From positions 32,045,335 to 32,109,334 of the forward strand of contig CM067355.1 in NCBI GenBank assembly GCA_034190875.2: DNA of 64,000 bases. Direction: 5' to 3'. Shown piece by piece: positions 34,261 to 46,635 of this stretch. Positions within the stretch are counted from its first letter, which is position 1; the number at the start of each line of letters is the position of its first letter. The notes beneath the pieces were generated by a model, which was given only the letters and a program-made list of their open reading frames with translations, was not told the DNA's origin and searched no databases. The stretch is from Urechis unicinctus (taxonomy: Eukaryota; Annelida; Polychaeta; Xenopneusta; Urechidae). The position numbers and the translations under genes are program-made.

Positions 34261-35178
34261 CAAAAGGTGCTTTCAACCTCCTCTAAAAGTGCTTCTTTAT
34301 TTTGTGGGAGTTTTTGATCATTTTCATCCGATCTCTAAAATAAAGACACTCGTTGCTATAAGAATGGGGATTTAAATATGAACGTGCATTCCCATAGTGT
34401 TCAGGTATTATCTATTTCAGCATTGTATCATATAAGCTATAAGGGTCAACTGAGAGCCGCCTTTTAATATAAGCAACCTAACAGTAAAATCACTATAAAT
34501 CAAAACGATGTGCCAATCAGACTCGCGTTTCCTGAATCCAATGTCAAACGTTGAATTGATACAGTTATTTAAATTTTTTCACCAAAGATTTTCAGTGAAT
34601 TTGCGCACGTATGCTTCGTTGACAGCACCGCAATCACGGGATTACCATACCTAACGTTTTTAACTGACGTAAGGTCCGCATTCTGCCCTACCCAGCTGTA
34701 GTGAAGTTTCAATCAACACAAACTTCGACTCAACATTGCTCATTGAACTCCATCCACACATTGTCAACTAATTATAAAATACACTGGCGATATAACCGGT
34801 GGACTATGAGTTAACAAATTACCTAAGTTAACAAAGTAATTTTTTTGATAACACAATAATACCAGCAATGGTATCATCCTGCTACCATAATTTGTCCATA
34901 TTTTGGCGCTCATTTCATATGATGATTCATGGCGCCACTAATACATAAGACACACACCCATGAACGTTGCTCGTGAGCAATACACAATTTGACAGGGATT
35001 ATTTATTTACATCAAGTGTAGTTAGTTTTAATAGGGACAGCAAGTTTTCGACATAGAAATAAGTGCCCGATATAATTATGTTATGATAAGGCAAAGTGAT
35101 ATGTGAAAGCAAGGTATGATCAGACCATCCATTCTCTCTCTTTCACTCTCTCTTTCACTCTCTCTCTGCCCTCTATCT
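34261..35178. other. Duplicated NLR-A upstream sequence
   Basis: Non-coding; 34360-34740 is clearly homologous to 59460-59850 (shared phrases include GTGCATTCCCATAG-like, AAGGGTCAACTG, CAATCAGACTCGC and GATTTTCAGTGAATTTGCGCA). No regulatory site can be named with confidence. Confidence 0.7.
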
Positions 35179-35179
35179 C

Positions 35180-35460
35180 TCTACGCCATGTATAGGAGAG
35201 TGAAGGAAAGGGTGTGACTTCATTTGGAATGAGGATCCGCCATATATAGGATGGTGAGAGAAAGGGTATTACTTCACTGGGAACGTTGATTCGCCATGTA
35301 TAGGAGAGTGAAGGAAAGGGTGTGACTTCATTGGGCCATATATAGGATGGTGAGAGAAAGGGTGTGACTTCACTGGGAACGTTGATCTGCCATGTATAGG
35401 AGAGTGAGAGAAAGGGTGTGACTTAATTGGGAACGCAGACCCGCTATATATTAGATGGCA
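35180..35460. repeat. 55-bp minisatellite upstream of NLR-A exon 1, about 5 copies
   Basis: Unit includes CCATGTATAGGAGAGTGA and GGGTGTGACTTCACTGGGAA. Preceded by a TCTC/TTTCACTC simple repeat at 35135-35185. Homologous to the larger array at 61.3-62.1 kb, but the core octamer here is TGACTTCA instead of TGACGTCA. Confidence 0.85.
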
Positions 35461-35671
35461 ACATAAGTATTGGGGGCGTTACTGGGAACATATATATGAT
35501 TCTCTTCATATATTCACATGATATATAACCATTCATGCGCAGTACGGTACGTTATAAGTTTTGTTATCGGCTTATTGTTACAGCTGTTCCATGGTGTTCA
35601 GCGTTCGCACTGTTACAGCATTGACTGTTTCCATGCCCTCCTTTTCAGCTACCTCCCTTTCTCTATTGCAA

Positions 35672-38600
35672 ATGACACGCGATTCAGCCACTACGACTAC
35701 GTTGATGTTGATACCATGGCACACAGTTTTAGGATGTCTTTGCAGACCTACGGAAGCAGAATCCAACAAACATAATCGCGCGAAAGGAGCCAAATTTGAA
35801 GATGATTCGGTGAGTTGCTCATTAAGGTAGTGATTTTCCAGTAATTGCAAAGCCCATATATTTTTATATTTACGCTACACACAATAGCTTTTCTTAGTGC
35901 TTTGGTGATTTATTCTATCTACAGTTAGGTTGCGTAGTGAAGGTGACTCAGGTCCCCAATTATATCCTTCATAGGCCTTTACTATTTTTACTTGTTATGC
36001 ACAATGATATAGCCATGATGCTTTTGGACGCCAAAACAAACTGTTGTGGAGTCACATTTTATTTGCTACATTTGCATGTATGGTTGTAATACTAATAAAT
36101 TTTGGTTTGTGGTTCACACTTTTTCGGGGTTATTCATTAACTTTGCTTTTATGAACGAGGATGTTTTAATCCAACATCACTTTCGAAGATGCATGAATAT
36201 GACTAGAATCATTGCATGCTTATCCTTTCATTGCAGATTGCACCTGGTGCAACAAGCGCTAATTCACCCATATCATTTGTTGAATGCCTCACCGTAAGTA
36301 GGGTACGAATCGTTGGGGAGTTAGAGGAGTTAGACAATATCCTAGGGCATCTGTTATCGAATCACGCGGTAAGTAAGATCCAGATTGATGTGATAAGGAC
36401 TCAGAAGCAAGGAAGGAACAAGGTTAGGGAGCTGTTGGATTGTGTGCATAGAAGAGGGGAGGAGGCCTGTAGAAGCCTTGTTGTCGCCCTGAGAGATACT
36501 GAGCAGATCCAACTGTGTGAGTTATCAGCCAGCCTTAAGAAAAAGTTAGACAAGCTGCCAGTTAGAGATGTCCTCAGTATTGATCAGTACATGACTGAGA
36601 TGAAGGGTACCTATCAGCAGAAGATTGAAAATAGAAACGAGCAAGAACAAACCCAGTACGGAAATAGCATAAGTTTAGAGCAGCACGTTCCGGTTATCAT
36701 AAACCATGACACACAGCACCAGACGGACAGACAAGACAATGTTTCAATGAGTTCAAAATTCAAAAGACGAACAGAAAACAATTGACATTGGACGGTATCT
36801 TTCTCACCGACACCGATAGACGTCGACCTCATTCAGTGCTCATGCTGGGTGGCCCCGGCATGGGCAAGACTTCATTATGTTTCACTATCTTGAATCGCTT
36901 TGCGTGTGGTCGATGGGGGGGGGGGTCATCATTTCATATTTTTAATGTTATTGAAAGAGTTTGGTGATCTTGGACTGTCGCTGACATTAGCTGACCTACT
37001 GTTTGATTACAACTCACCTGCACAGAATAAGGCACATGAAAAAAGGCTCATGCAACAACTTCAAAAACGACAAGACAGAGTTCTCTTTATATTCGATGGT
37101 TATGATGAGCACGACGAGTTTATGACGGACGAAGTGACTATTTCTGATCCATCAACAAAAGCTAAACCTGGTGTTATTCTGCGTAGCCTCGTTCGTGGAA
37201 CCCTTTTACCACATTCCCAGGTCTTGCTAACCAGCCGTCCATTTCGTCATGTTGACATGAGGGTTGATAGAGTGACGGAGCTGGCGGGACTCTCTTATCA
37301 ATCGGTGCAGACATTACTTGATCAATATCTGGTTGGTGAGATGGGGTCTGAAACCGCTGCATTTCTCAAGAATCACGAAGACGTTAAAAGCATGTTAGCA
37401 ATTCCAATTAACATCCAAAAATTTCTCAGCTATCTTATTTGGCTACGTGATAACGATAAAGATATTTTACCAAACCTTCCAAAAACTAAATCATCATTGT
37501 ATTCCAAACAAATGTTACCTGTACTTACGCAAAGCCTTCGGTCCGAAGATATCCACCTGTATGACGAACAGCTTATTTGGCGACTCCAACTCGTTAAGTC
37601 ATTTCTGTGTAAGCTTGCTAAATTAGCTGGCTTGGCCTTTAGTAAGTTCGGGGAGAAACAAATCTTATTTGAACCGAGTGACCTTGAGAGATGTGAACTT
37701 ACCGAGAAGGATGTCAAGACTAGTGGTTTGATGAGTATGTTCACAAAGCAGACCAAAACACGCCATGGCGTACGCCCGGTCGTCTTTTTCTACTTCAACC
37801 ACCTCACCACATTAGAGTGGTGTGGTGGGCTGGATACTGCGAGTCGTGATATCAAATACATGAAGAATCTCATCAAACATAATGACGGAAATCTCGACGT
37901 TGTCTTGATTTTCTGTGCAGGCTTATTAGGGGCCAATGAAGGCCAGCTGATCCTTGAAAATCTATATGACATTCCTAAACAAGAATGTCAACAGAAAGCC
38001 CAAATCGTTTTGAACCAAATAGTCAGCTCTGACAGGTGTATGAAAAATGGTGGCCCTCAATTTGCTATCGAAGTTTTTTTCGAGGCCTCATTCGTTGATC
38101 CTCGTCCCCTACTGCCATTGTTAGCTCCTGACGGACAGACACTTGAAATATGTGATATAGCGATGTCTAACAGACACGCTGTAGGTTACTTTGTAGAGCA
38201 GGTAAATTCGTCACAGGACGAGCAGAATGGAGCAACAGGGACACCTGGTAGCAAGATAGGTTTAGATACGATGATGCTTCACTTCACTTGGGCGGCTGAC
38301 GGTACAGTTCAAAACAGCATGGTGACGGAAGTCGCCAAATTGAAGAAGCTCTTACACCTACTGATTGAGACTGACGGTAGGTGATAGCGCCGGTTATATC
38401 ACATTATGTACGTGCACATTGCTGGTCTAGTTGAACAAAATATACTTGATTTCATCACTATGAGTAGCAGGTGAGCTGAAAGATGGCAAATATTCCCTCC
38501 ATTAAAGAGTCGGCTAACATTTGTTTGCAGGTCAAATAATATACGCCAGTGAGGTTGTTGTGGGTCATTGGGTGTCATGACGTATGATACGATGTTGTCA

Positions 38601-41600
38601 TTGGTGTCAGTGAAGTTACGCGTATGGTGTTGTTGTGTTGTGTGTAGGTTGCTGTGAGTTAGCCGTTGAGAGGCCGCTAGACATGCTGCTGGTACATGGG
38701 TTAATGACGAAGGACGGCACAGCCCGTGTTATAGAGACGAGCTGCGCCAGCACGCTGTGTTTATATTCAGACGTGAGTATTTCTATCATCGCAGTACCCA
38801 ACTGACAGACCATGATATGCTGACATTATAGCAGGTCAGCATCACGCTTATTGGGCGCGGTCAATCCGGGTTTCCTTTTCGGGTTTGATCTCGTGGTGTC
38901 TAATCACAATCGGAACTTTCCTGGCCAACTTGCTTCTCCAGGCCCTTTCATCGTCACCGTGTTACACTTATGTTCACTTAATACGATTCGAAGTATGTCA
39001 TATTTATCGTGATTGATATCCGGGATACGAGTTAGTCATTTGTACTTTAGAACCAGAGCTTCTCATACAAACTTCCCGTTGCGGAGCGCAACGACCATCA
39101 TGTGTTCGCTTTATAAGTTGACGACACGGGCAGTTTTTAAGTCATGGGTGTCCTGTGATAGCACACCGGACGGGAGTTATGTATGGGATTAATGAGTTTC
39201 CGCCAGGTGGTCGTTGACACCTCCTGAGCAGAATTACATCATCACAATCACCTTAACCTTTCCTCAATTATCATCGTATTTCTCGTTCGTGTTTGGCTGT
39301 GAACAACTCAGAGATCCATCTTTAGTTAGCACTCTATGATTATGTTTCCCTTCCATCATGGTTTCACCTTTATCAGTATAGATAACCACATTTAAAATTT
39401 ATATGGGTCCATTTACAATTTAGTAAGGGACTTTTTACTCAACTTGACATAGCCTGGAGAAAGTCTCCCTCAGGCGTGTATGGATCAACTACAGGGAAGT
39501 TACACCGAAAAGCTCCATTTCTACCGATTACGTTATTTTTTTAGATCAGCTTAGATGGTTGCCATCACTAGCTCTATTTAATTGCCACTTCCTCGTCGTA
39601 GTTTTACTCTCCCCCATCTCAAGTAACCACGCCCTCATCCCGTGTTAACTCTCCCGCATTGTAGCTTACCATTCTCTCATGGTAAGATACCTCTTCATTG
39701 TCATATATCACTTGTGTTTGATCCTGGTCACTTTCGGGGTTCTTTCTTAGGTTGTTTCCGCAATGATAAAGAGTTAACTTGAGACTTAAGAGATCTCTGG
39801 CACGCTAGCGAACGATAGGTGTTGTGTTAGTGTGTCTCTTGACGAGTCTGGTCTCTGTTTGGCGTGTGGGTTCTCTCTTGCGTGTGTCTCGTATCTCTTG
39901 GCTTGTGTGTATATCGTATATATTGGCGCGTGTGTATATAAGTGTGAGCGGAGCCTCGCTATTTATAAGGAAATGGATATTAGGCATCGAAGGCATGTTT
40001 TACTAAGTGAGGGCAGATTGACCGTAACTGAATATTTTGTATCACTGATGGGATTATGTATCGAAATGGGTTTCTGTTGCCGATCGCTAGAAATTGGAGT
40101 TGGACATATTGACAATGTGAAGTGTAAGTTTGGAATAAGCGGCACCAAAATTCTGCGTGTCCCGAAGTGCCGAAAATGTAGGTTTTAATCAAGGCATCTA
40201 AATTATGACGTGGCTTGAGTTGGAGCGCTTATGAGCGTGGGTGCTAACATATGGTGTGCTTATGAGTGTATTCGTGTATGGGTGTGTTTATGGGGGTAAT
40301 ACTTCTCCCCATCTTTGGTGACCCATCCCCCATCCTAAGTTACCTCTACCCATCTTGATTTACTTTCCCAACTTCCCCCCATCTTAAGCTACCTGTCTCC
40401 CATTCTAAGCTACTGCTATCCGATCTTAAACTACCGTCTTTAGTTACCTCTCCCCATCTTAAGTTACCTCTCCCAATCTTTATTTACCTCTCCCCATCGT
40501 AAGCTCCCCCCTGTGGGTCCGGGGGTAGAATAGGCCCACTGTATCCCCCTACATGTCGTAAGAGGCGACTAATAGGGGTCAACCTGTTGGCCGTGGGTTG
40601 CGACTCGTGTAGGTGGACAATGGGATCCAAGTGGTTGAGTGGAGCGGTCCTTTTGAGGGCCGATTCTGCAACACACTACTCTGGCCCGGATTTCGCCTAG
40701 ACGAGAGGCTGGAATGGCCTGGTCCAGTCAATCGGCTGGTGGTGACTTGCCCTAGGATATTATTTGCATTTTTATCTTTTTCAATATCATCCACTTGTAT
40801 GTCCCTCTTTTTTCCATTTATCTTAGAAGGCGGCTGCTTAATCAGATCAAACTTATCTATTAATCATTCTAGGCGCCATATAACACATACGTGTTGGTGT
40901 GCCGTTAAACCCTATTCTCACTCACTCACTCACCCATCGTAAGCTACCTGTATCCCTTGTTAAGTTACCTGTCTCCCATCTATAGTTACCTCTCCCCATC
41001 TTAAATTTCCTCTCATCACAAGTAACCACGTGCACCATTCTGCTCCTTCTTTGGGCATAGTTAGGTCTAGTGATGTATTAAGTAGGCGTTATAATATACT
41101 ACTGATTGGGTGATTGTGGGCATATTCAACGCTCATATTTGTGACTGATTGCTTATGCTGATTGCGTAATACCCTTACAGTGCATTTCAATACCTGTTAG
41201 TTACACAGGGATTAGCATTGGCCTGCCGGCCGCTATCTTTTATTTATGCATAAACCTAGTCAAGGTCCCCTAGCCCCGGGGGGGGGGGGCACTTAAGTGT
41301 ATAGAGGTAGTATATATGTGCCGCGCGACGGGGTATGTTTTTTTCGGCCTCTAGACTTGTACGACGGGTTTTTGGGCCTTATACTTGTACGACGGGGTAT
41401 GTTTTTCAGCTTCAATCTGTACGACGGGTTGTACATTCGCATAATACCTTGTACGACGGGGTATGCTTTTTGGCCATTTTGACCTTGTACGACGGGTACG
41501 GGTTTTCGAGGTCCCGCGGCACACCCCTATCCAGAATAAGGCCATCACGGGGCTGTGGTATGATGACGACACCCCGGCCGCCATACTACACGTAATAGAG

Positions 41601-42158
41601 AAGACGCCCTCTTTACAGGCTATAGGTCTGTGGCTTGGTACAACAGATGATGATGAAGCTGCCTGCAGGAAGTTGTCGCGCGTCGTGTCCACCTCCAGCG
41701 TCGCCTGTCTGTCGCTGTGTGTGACCCCTAATGCCGCGCATGAGATGGAGGTCATCAGAGACTTACTGTTTAACGCGTCATCTTTACGGGAACTCTGGCT
41801 GGAGTTCTTCTCTCCACCACGTGCTTCTGTACTGGTTAAACTGGCGAGGTGGGTGTGTAGACACGGCCGCCTCATCAGACTATCACTCGTGTGTTCGCCC
41901 GGTGACCCTATCAACGTGACGCGTTTCCTAAAGCAGCTCATCAAAGAGCCTCACAGCCTACGTCACATCTACACTGACAGCAAAGTCAGGTCAGTGGACC
42001 CTGATGTAGTGGAGTGCTTCACAGGCCACCTGCAACAGGTCAGGTGGGGTGATGAGGGCGCGTTCTTCACACCACTGGTTTACAGTGACTATCTACTGAC
42101 CTCCATCCCCAGTTATGTAAAGAAGGACCTCTATCGGAGGTATGTCTCACCCGATTAG
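35672..42158 (+). CDS. NLR-A: CARD-NACHT-LRR-type receptor gene
   Basis: Exons: 35672-35809 (start uncertain; in-frame ATGs at 35591, 35633, 35672 and 35705; 35672 gives a length close to the second copy), 36237-38376, 38648-38772 and 41535-42158. Borders are GT/AG with compatible phases (0,1,0). Exon 2 begins with a CARD (LDNILGHLLSNHAVSKIQID ... KVRELLDCVHRRGEEACRSL). Then comes the NACHT ATPase: P-loop GGPGMGKTS (36848-36874), Walker B VLFIFDGYDEHDEF (about 37080), sensor-like LLTSRPF, and a winged/superhelical region. The last exon has leucine-rich segments (LRELWLEF, LIRLSLVC) and ends at TAG. The P-loop is in a different frame from the CARD before it and the Walker B after it: the two shifts cancel, the second at a run of 11 G (36915-36925). 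So the gene is either a recent pseudogene or carries two sequence errors. Inferred role: cytosolic pattern recognition, signalling through CARD contacts. Confidence 0.85.
38648..38772 (+). CDS. Short internal exon of NLR-A
   Basis: Reads GCCELAVERPLDMLLVHGLM then TKDGTARVIETSCASTLCLY, phase 1 in and phase 0 out, between TGTGTGTAG and GTGAGT. Its fit to both neighbours supports the four-exon model. Confidence 0.75.
40290..41030. repeat. About 20-bp minisatellite, split by a SINE
   Basis: Imperfect copies of TACCTCTCCCCATCTTAAGT on both sides of 40506-40932. Related phrases also occur at 39600-39690. Confidence 0.8.
40506..40932 (+). mobile_element. SINE with CACT tail and 13-bp target-site duplication
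   Basis: A 427-bp insertion beginning CCCCCTGTGGGTCCGGGGGT and ending in CTCACTCACTCACTCAC. It is flanked by identical CCCATCGTAAGCT at 40493-40505 and 40933-40945. Non-coding; internal phrase GTCGTAAGAGGCGACTAA and end phrase GTGCCGTTAAACCC are of the kind found in CACT-tailed SINEs of molluscs and related animals (from memory; not searched). The perfect duplication shows a fairly young insertion. Confidence 0.85.
41330..41515. repeat. Minisatellite with CTTGTACGACGGGGTATG, 5 copies
   Basis: Copies of TTGTACGACGGGGTATG separated by variable spacers of about 20-40 bp, ending 20 bp before the NLR-A final exon acceptor. A G-run lies just upstream (about 41279-41290). Confidence 0.8.
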
Positions 42159-42164
42159 TCACCC

Positions 42165-43762
42165 ACATGTGTTTATGTCTTGTGATACACATGGCTGCGA
42201 TGAACTGTATATCCATTTGTCATTGTTATTTAGCGTTATGATGTCACATATGTATTCCCCCGAGGGCATGTTGATGTCCACGCTCGTCCCTATCCCCAAG
42301 AATAGGAAGAAATCGATGAATGTTAGCGAAAACTACCGATCCATAGCCATCAGTAGCGTAGTAGGGAAATTACTAGATAATATTTTGATTGAATCTTATG
42401 CTGATATTCTTCAGACAAGTAACTTGCAATTCGGATTCAAACCATCTCATTCGACGACGCAATGTACATTTGTTCTCAAAGAGGTAATTGAATACTATGT
42501 TGGTCATGGCTCTCCATGTTATGTGATGTTATTAGATGCCTCTAAGGCTTTTGATCGTGTTGATTATATTAAACTGTTTATGCTGCTACGCAAGCGAGGC
42601 ATGTGTCCTACCACAGCTGAGTTGATGTTGAACATGTATACGCAGCAACAATTGCGCGTGCAATGGGATAATGACATTTCGGACAGCTTTAGCTGTACAA
42701 ACGGCGTGAAGCAGGGCGCAGTTCTGTCTCCGATTCTATTCTGTGTTTATATGGATGATCTACTCACCCGTCTGTCACACACTAAAGTTGGATGTCATAT
42801 TGGTCATGAATTTGTTGGGGCACTTGGTTATGCTGATGATCTGTCGTTAATTGCACCCTCATTGACCGCCGCCAAGATAATGATTGAAACATGTGAGCAA
42901 TTTGCGGCTGAGTATAGTGTCGTTTTCAACTCAACGAAGAGCAATTTATTAGTTTTTAATGATAACCAGTGCACTGTAGATTTAAAGCTTAATGGATGCA
43001 CTATTCCTATCAGGGAAAATGCTTTGCATCTTGGTACCTATGTCGGTAAGGACTGTAATACTAATAATATGAATGTAGCATGTTCTAATTTAGTGTCACA
43101 AACACATTTGTTGATGTCCAGGTTTGGGGCTTGCAATGTAGATGTGAGAAACAAGTTGTTCATTAGTTTCTGTACAGTTTTTTATTGTTCTCCCTTATGG
43201 AGTTTAGACCATCGACACTTAGAGGTTTTTTGCCGAACCTGGCGAAAATGTATTAGGCGTGTCTGGAAGCTCCATCCACAAACGCGTTCCATATACTTAC
43301 ATCTTTTGACAGGTCAACAACCAATTATTAAACAATTAATGAAGCGCTTTATCATGTTTCTATGTAAATGCATAAGCAGTGGTAACAATGTGTTGTCCTT
43401 TGTGAGCAGACTCTGCGCATCTAGTTATTCGACTGTGGCTTGCAATCTGAGAATTGTAATGTCCACCATTGGTGTCAGTACTAACGCTATTTTCTCGGCA
43501 GAAATCACGCCGAATGAGTACCTACTCCGGTTGAATGAGAATGTAATAGACATTAATGTGTTAAACACTATTTCTTTATTAAAAGAGCTCATTATGCAAC
43601 GGGATGGGCGAGCAATTTCTATTCTTACCCCAGAGGAAATTGACGAGCTCCTGTCCACAATTTGCACGTTACGATGTTAATCTTCATTTCTTTTTTGCAC
43701 TGATTTTTTAATCAAATCTGTACGTGTATATGTACGAAATAAATAATAATAATAATAATAAA
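42165..43762 (+). mobile_element. 5'-truncated LINE with open reverse-transcriptase frame
   Basis: A single open frame reaches 43680. It holds the RT blocks in order: LVPIPKNRKKSMNVSENYRS, QFGFKPSHSTTQCTFVLK, motif A LLDASKAFDRVDY, motif B NGVKQGAVLSPILFCVYMDD, motif C GALGYADDLSLIAPS, and a long C-terminal domain. The endonuclease is missing, so the copy is 5'-truncated at about 42165, a few bases after the NLR-A stop. The 3' end is an AATAATAAT tail (43738-43762). All three catalytic Asp are present, implying a fairly recent insertion. The TAA-type tail fits I-like or related clades; the clade is not certain. It is in the same orientation as NLR-A. Confidence 0.85.
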
Positions 43763-44785
43763 CAATTACTTTTGTCATGATGTGATGCTGAGTCACGCAA
43801 TTTGTCCGCCATGTTTGATTGAATGTTGTCTTGTTTTATTGATTCACTTTTTGTAAATCATGTTAACTTAATTATCTTGTAGAAATGTTATATACAGCTT
43901 ATAAAACAATCTATTATTGTATCTTCTAGAGTTATCTCTTAATATACATAAACCTTTAGACTGTCATATATTTACTATACTTAATAGACAAGAACATAGT
44001 TGTCATTAATAGAGAGGAAAACTGCTATATTTTAGTCTTTCATCAAACATGTTTAAGCGTCAATAAAAGCAAACATACTGACACATGTTCGTAAGTTATT
44101 AAGGAAAGTTTTAGTCTATTTGATATGGCGAATAGACTTGCATTGTACGGATTACAGGTCAGAATACTTTCGATGGCGCATTTCTGGACATTATTCTAAC
44201 GTCCACAATTAACGTATTGAAAAGATTAAGAGCTGCATTGGCTTCAATGATCATCTTTTGATCCAGCTGTGATATATCAATCGTTCACATTCGATAAACT
44301 TCCAACAGTCAACATAGAAAGGTGATTGTTCAGACGGAACATTATGTTTTTCAAATCTCCTTCCCTAATTGGATACACAATTTGTGAAGCTCGGTATTAT
44401 AACATTAAGAGTCTTGGTGAGACGGAGGTTCGGTTAACAACTGATCTAATCAATAGCTTGTTAATCCTTTATTTTCTGGCACGCAGACTAAGCAGTTGAG
44501 GCGTTGTGATCGGTCGACTTTTGTTGTACACGATCAGGAATATGTCCCGTCATAATGTCTCAAAACGCAAAGTGTGGGTGCTTGTCTCAGGCCAAATAGT
44601 GAGTTATATGTTAGCTATCGCATAGTCACGTGGGTGATAGGGGGAAAGGATTCAAGGACGCTGACCTTGAGATAACATACTTATCGCGATGGCACCACCA
44701 CCAGATAATCAACTGGAACTTCACATGAAAATCTCCGTGTATACGATGACATCATGACGGATATTTTACAATGGTTGCGTTAAGG
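43763..44785. other. Gene-free stretch
   Basis: AT-rich, presumably NLR-A 3' flank displaced by the LINE. I see nothing else. Confidence 0.4.
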
Positions 44786-45405
44786 TCGCCAGGGGGCTGA
44801 TGCTGTTCTCATCTAGCGTGCCAGGGGGCTGGTGCTGTTCTCATCAAGCGTGCCAGGGGGCTGATGCTGTTCTCATCTAGCGTACCAGGGGCTGATGCTA
44901 GTCTCATCAAGCGTGACAGGGGGCTGATGCTGTTCTCATCTAGCGTGCCAGGGGGCTGATGCTGTTCTCATCAAGCGTGCCAGGGGGCTGATGCTGTTCT
45001 CATCAAGCGTGCCAGGGGCTGATGCTTGTCTCATCAAGCGTGACAGGGGGATGATGCTGTTCTCATCTAGCGTGCCAGGGGCTGATGCTGGTCTCATCAA
45101 GCGTGACAGGGGGCTGATGCTGGTCTCATCTAGCGTGACAGGGGGCTGATGCTGTTCTCATCTAACGCGCCAGGGGGCTGATGTTGTTCTCATCTAGCAT
45201 GCCAGGGGGCTGATGCTGGTCTCATTTAGGGTGCCAGAGGGCTGATGCTGTTCTCATCTAGCATGCCAGAGGGCTGATGCTGTTCTCATCTAGCAATTCA
45301 GGAGGCTGATGCTGGTCTCATCTAGCATGCCAGGGGGCTGATGCTGTTCTCATCTAGCACGTCAGGAGGCTTATGCAGGTCTCATCTAGCGTGCCGAATT
45401 TGTGT
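44786..45405. repeat. 32-bp minisatellite, about 19 copies
   Basis: Unit GCGTGCCAGGGGGCTGATGC then TGTTCTCATCTA, with A/T changes at CATCAAG/CATCTAG and G-number changes; degrading toward 45400. Confidence 0.95.
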
Positions 45406-46350
45406 CGGAGACTCCAACAAGATCGATTAGTATTAAACATTAATAACTAAATGGCACTAAATCAACCAGCATTGAGGACCCGAGTCATATTAAATCGTCA
45501 CAGCCACTAAAGATAACTATTGAAGAAAGTGCTTAATCGACAAAAAACCATTGCGGTAGTCGTTTTCCACAACCGTTGCTTAGGTAGTTGTATATGTTAT
45601 ATATGTTGTTTATAAGATTAGAAAAGATCATTCATTTCATTATTTGTAACACAAACAAACATGAGAAGAAACAGAACGATAATCTGTGTCGTAACGTGAT
45701 CTGTGGTGTTGAGATGCACACGATACGCACTTGTAATAATGAAGACTCGAACTCCAGGTGTAGGGTTTATAGCAACTTTATTTAACTGTTTTCAACTATC
45801 GAATTTACTTAGCCTAAATTTAAGAGAGAGAGAGAAGTGCTGAGCTCGGAGGCCTGGAGAGAAATGATTTTGAAATATAAGTTGCTTCCCTCAATGACTA
45901 AGGCACGCCATCCCAATTCTCATGGGACATGCCGTAGGCAGGTCTGTGAGGATTGGGGCTATCGGGCGTTGCCTGGGCAGGAAGGTCATGTGGCTCTGGA
46001 ATATGGGGTATGTATGAGGAGAGGGGGGAAGTGGCAGGTGACATGTAGGTCATTTGTGGATCTGGGAAACTGGGGCATATAATTAATATAAGCTGTTGGG
46101 GTTTACTCCATCAACTGATGACTGAAGGGGTACGTTATGATGAAGGGTAGGTTTGTTATCAATTTGGCACTCAACACCTGACATGAAGGTTGCTACTATC
46201 GAGCTGGTGACCTTGTAGCTGATAAGACAACGAACAATAATTACAATAGCATACGACGGCAACAAAAAGGTATGATACAATTGCCACTACGTTATAGATG
46301 TAGATTTTTATGTGTTAAATAAAAAAGTGTTTCAAAAAATAAATAAACAC
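45406..46350. other. Gene-free stretch
   Basis: A plus-strand frame of 81 codons at 45837-46082 (MLSSEAWREM...) has no motif I recognise and is probably chance. Nothing else seen. Confidence 0.35.
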
Positions 46351-46353
46351 ATT

Positions 46354-46378
46354 AAAGGTGCATTTTGTCAAAAAAAAA
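46354..46378 (+). repeat. Candidate left terminal inverted repeat
   Basis: AAAGGTGCATTTTGTCAAAA followed by more A. Its reverse complement recurs at 52395-52418 with two central mismatches. It would delimit an element of about 6.06 kb that contains P2X7-C copy 1. Confidence 0.5.
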
Positions 46379-46635
46379 TGACATGCGGTTTTTTTGCTCC
46401 ATTTTATAGAACAACTCTTTTGAAACCCATATCGACCATTTTGCGGACTAGTTCAACACTATATCATCGATAACACCGTATCGAAATCTGTCGGCCACAC
46501 CCATGTTTACAAACATGAACACGTGTCGATGGGAAAATGACGCATGCGTATTGAAGGGTCATTTGTTTACAACACATAGTCGTGACGTCACGCGCAGCTC
46601 GGATTTGATAGAAGGCGGGAACGCGAGCAGACGAA

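Larger units (their letters stand above)
38773..41534 (+). other. Last intron of NLR-A
   Basis: About 2.8 kb. Contains a CTCCCCATCTTAAGTTACCT minisatellite (40290-40505 and 40933-41030) interrupted by a SINE, and a second minisatellite just before the final acceptor. No exon found inside. Confidence 0.6.

Noticed and set aside
43738-43800. Target-site duplication of the LINE
   Set aside because: I could not find a convincing match between sequence after the TAA tail and sequence near 42150-42190.
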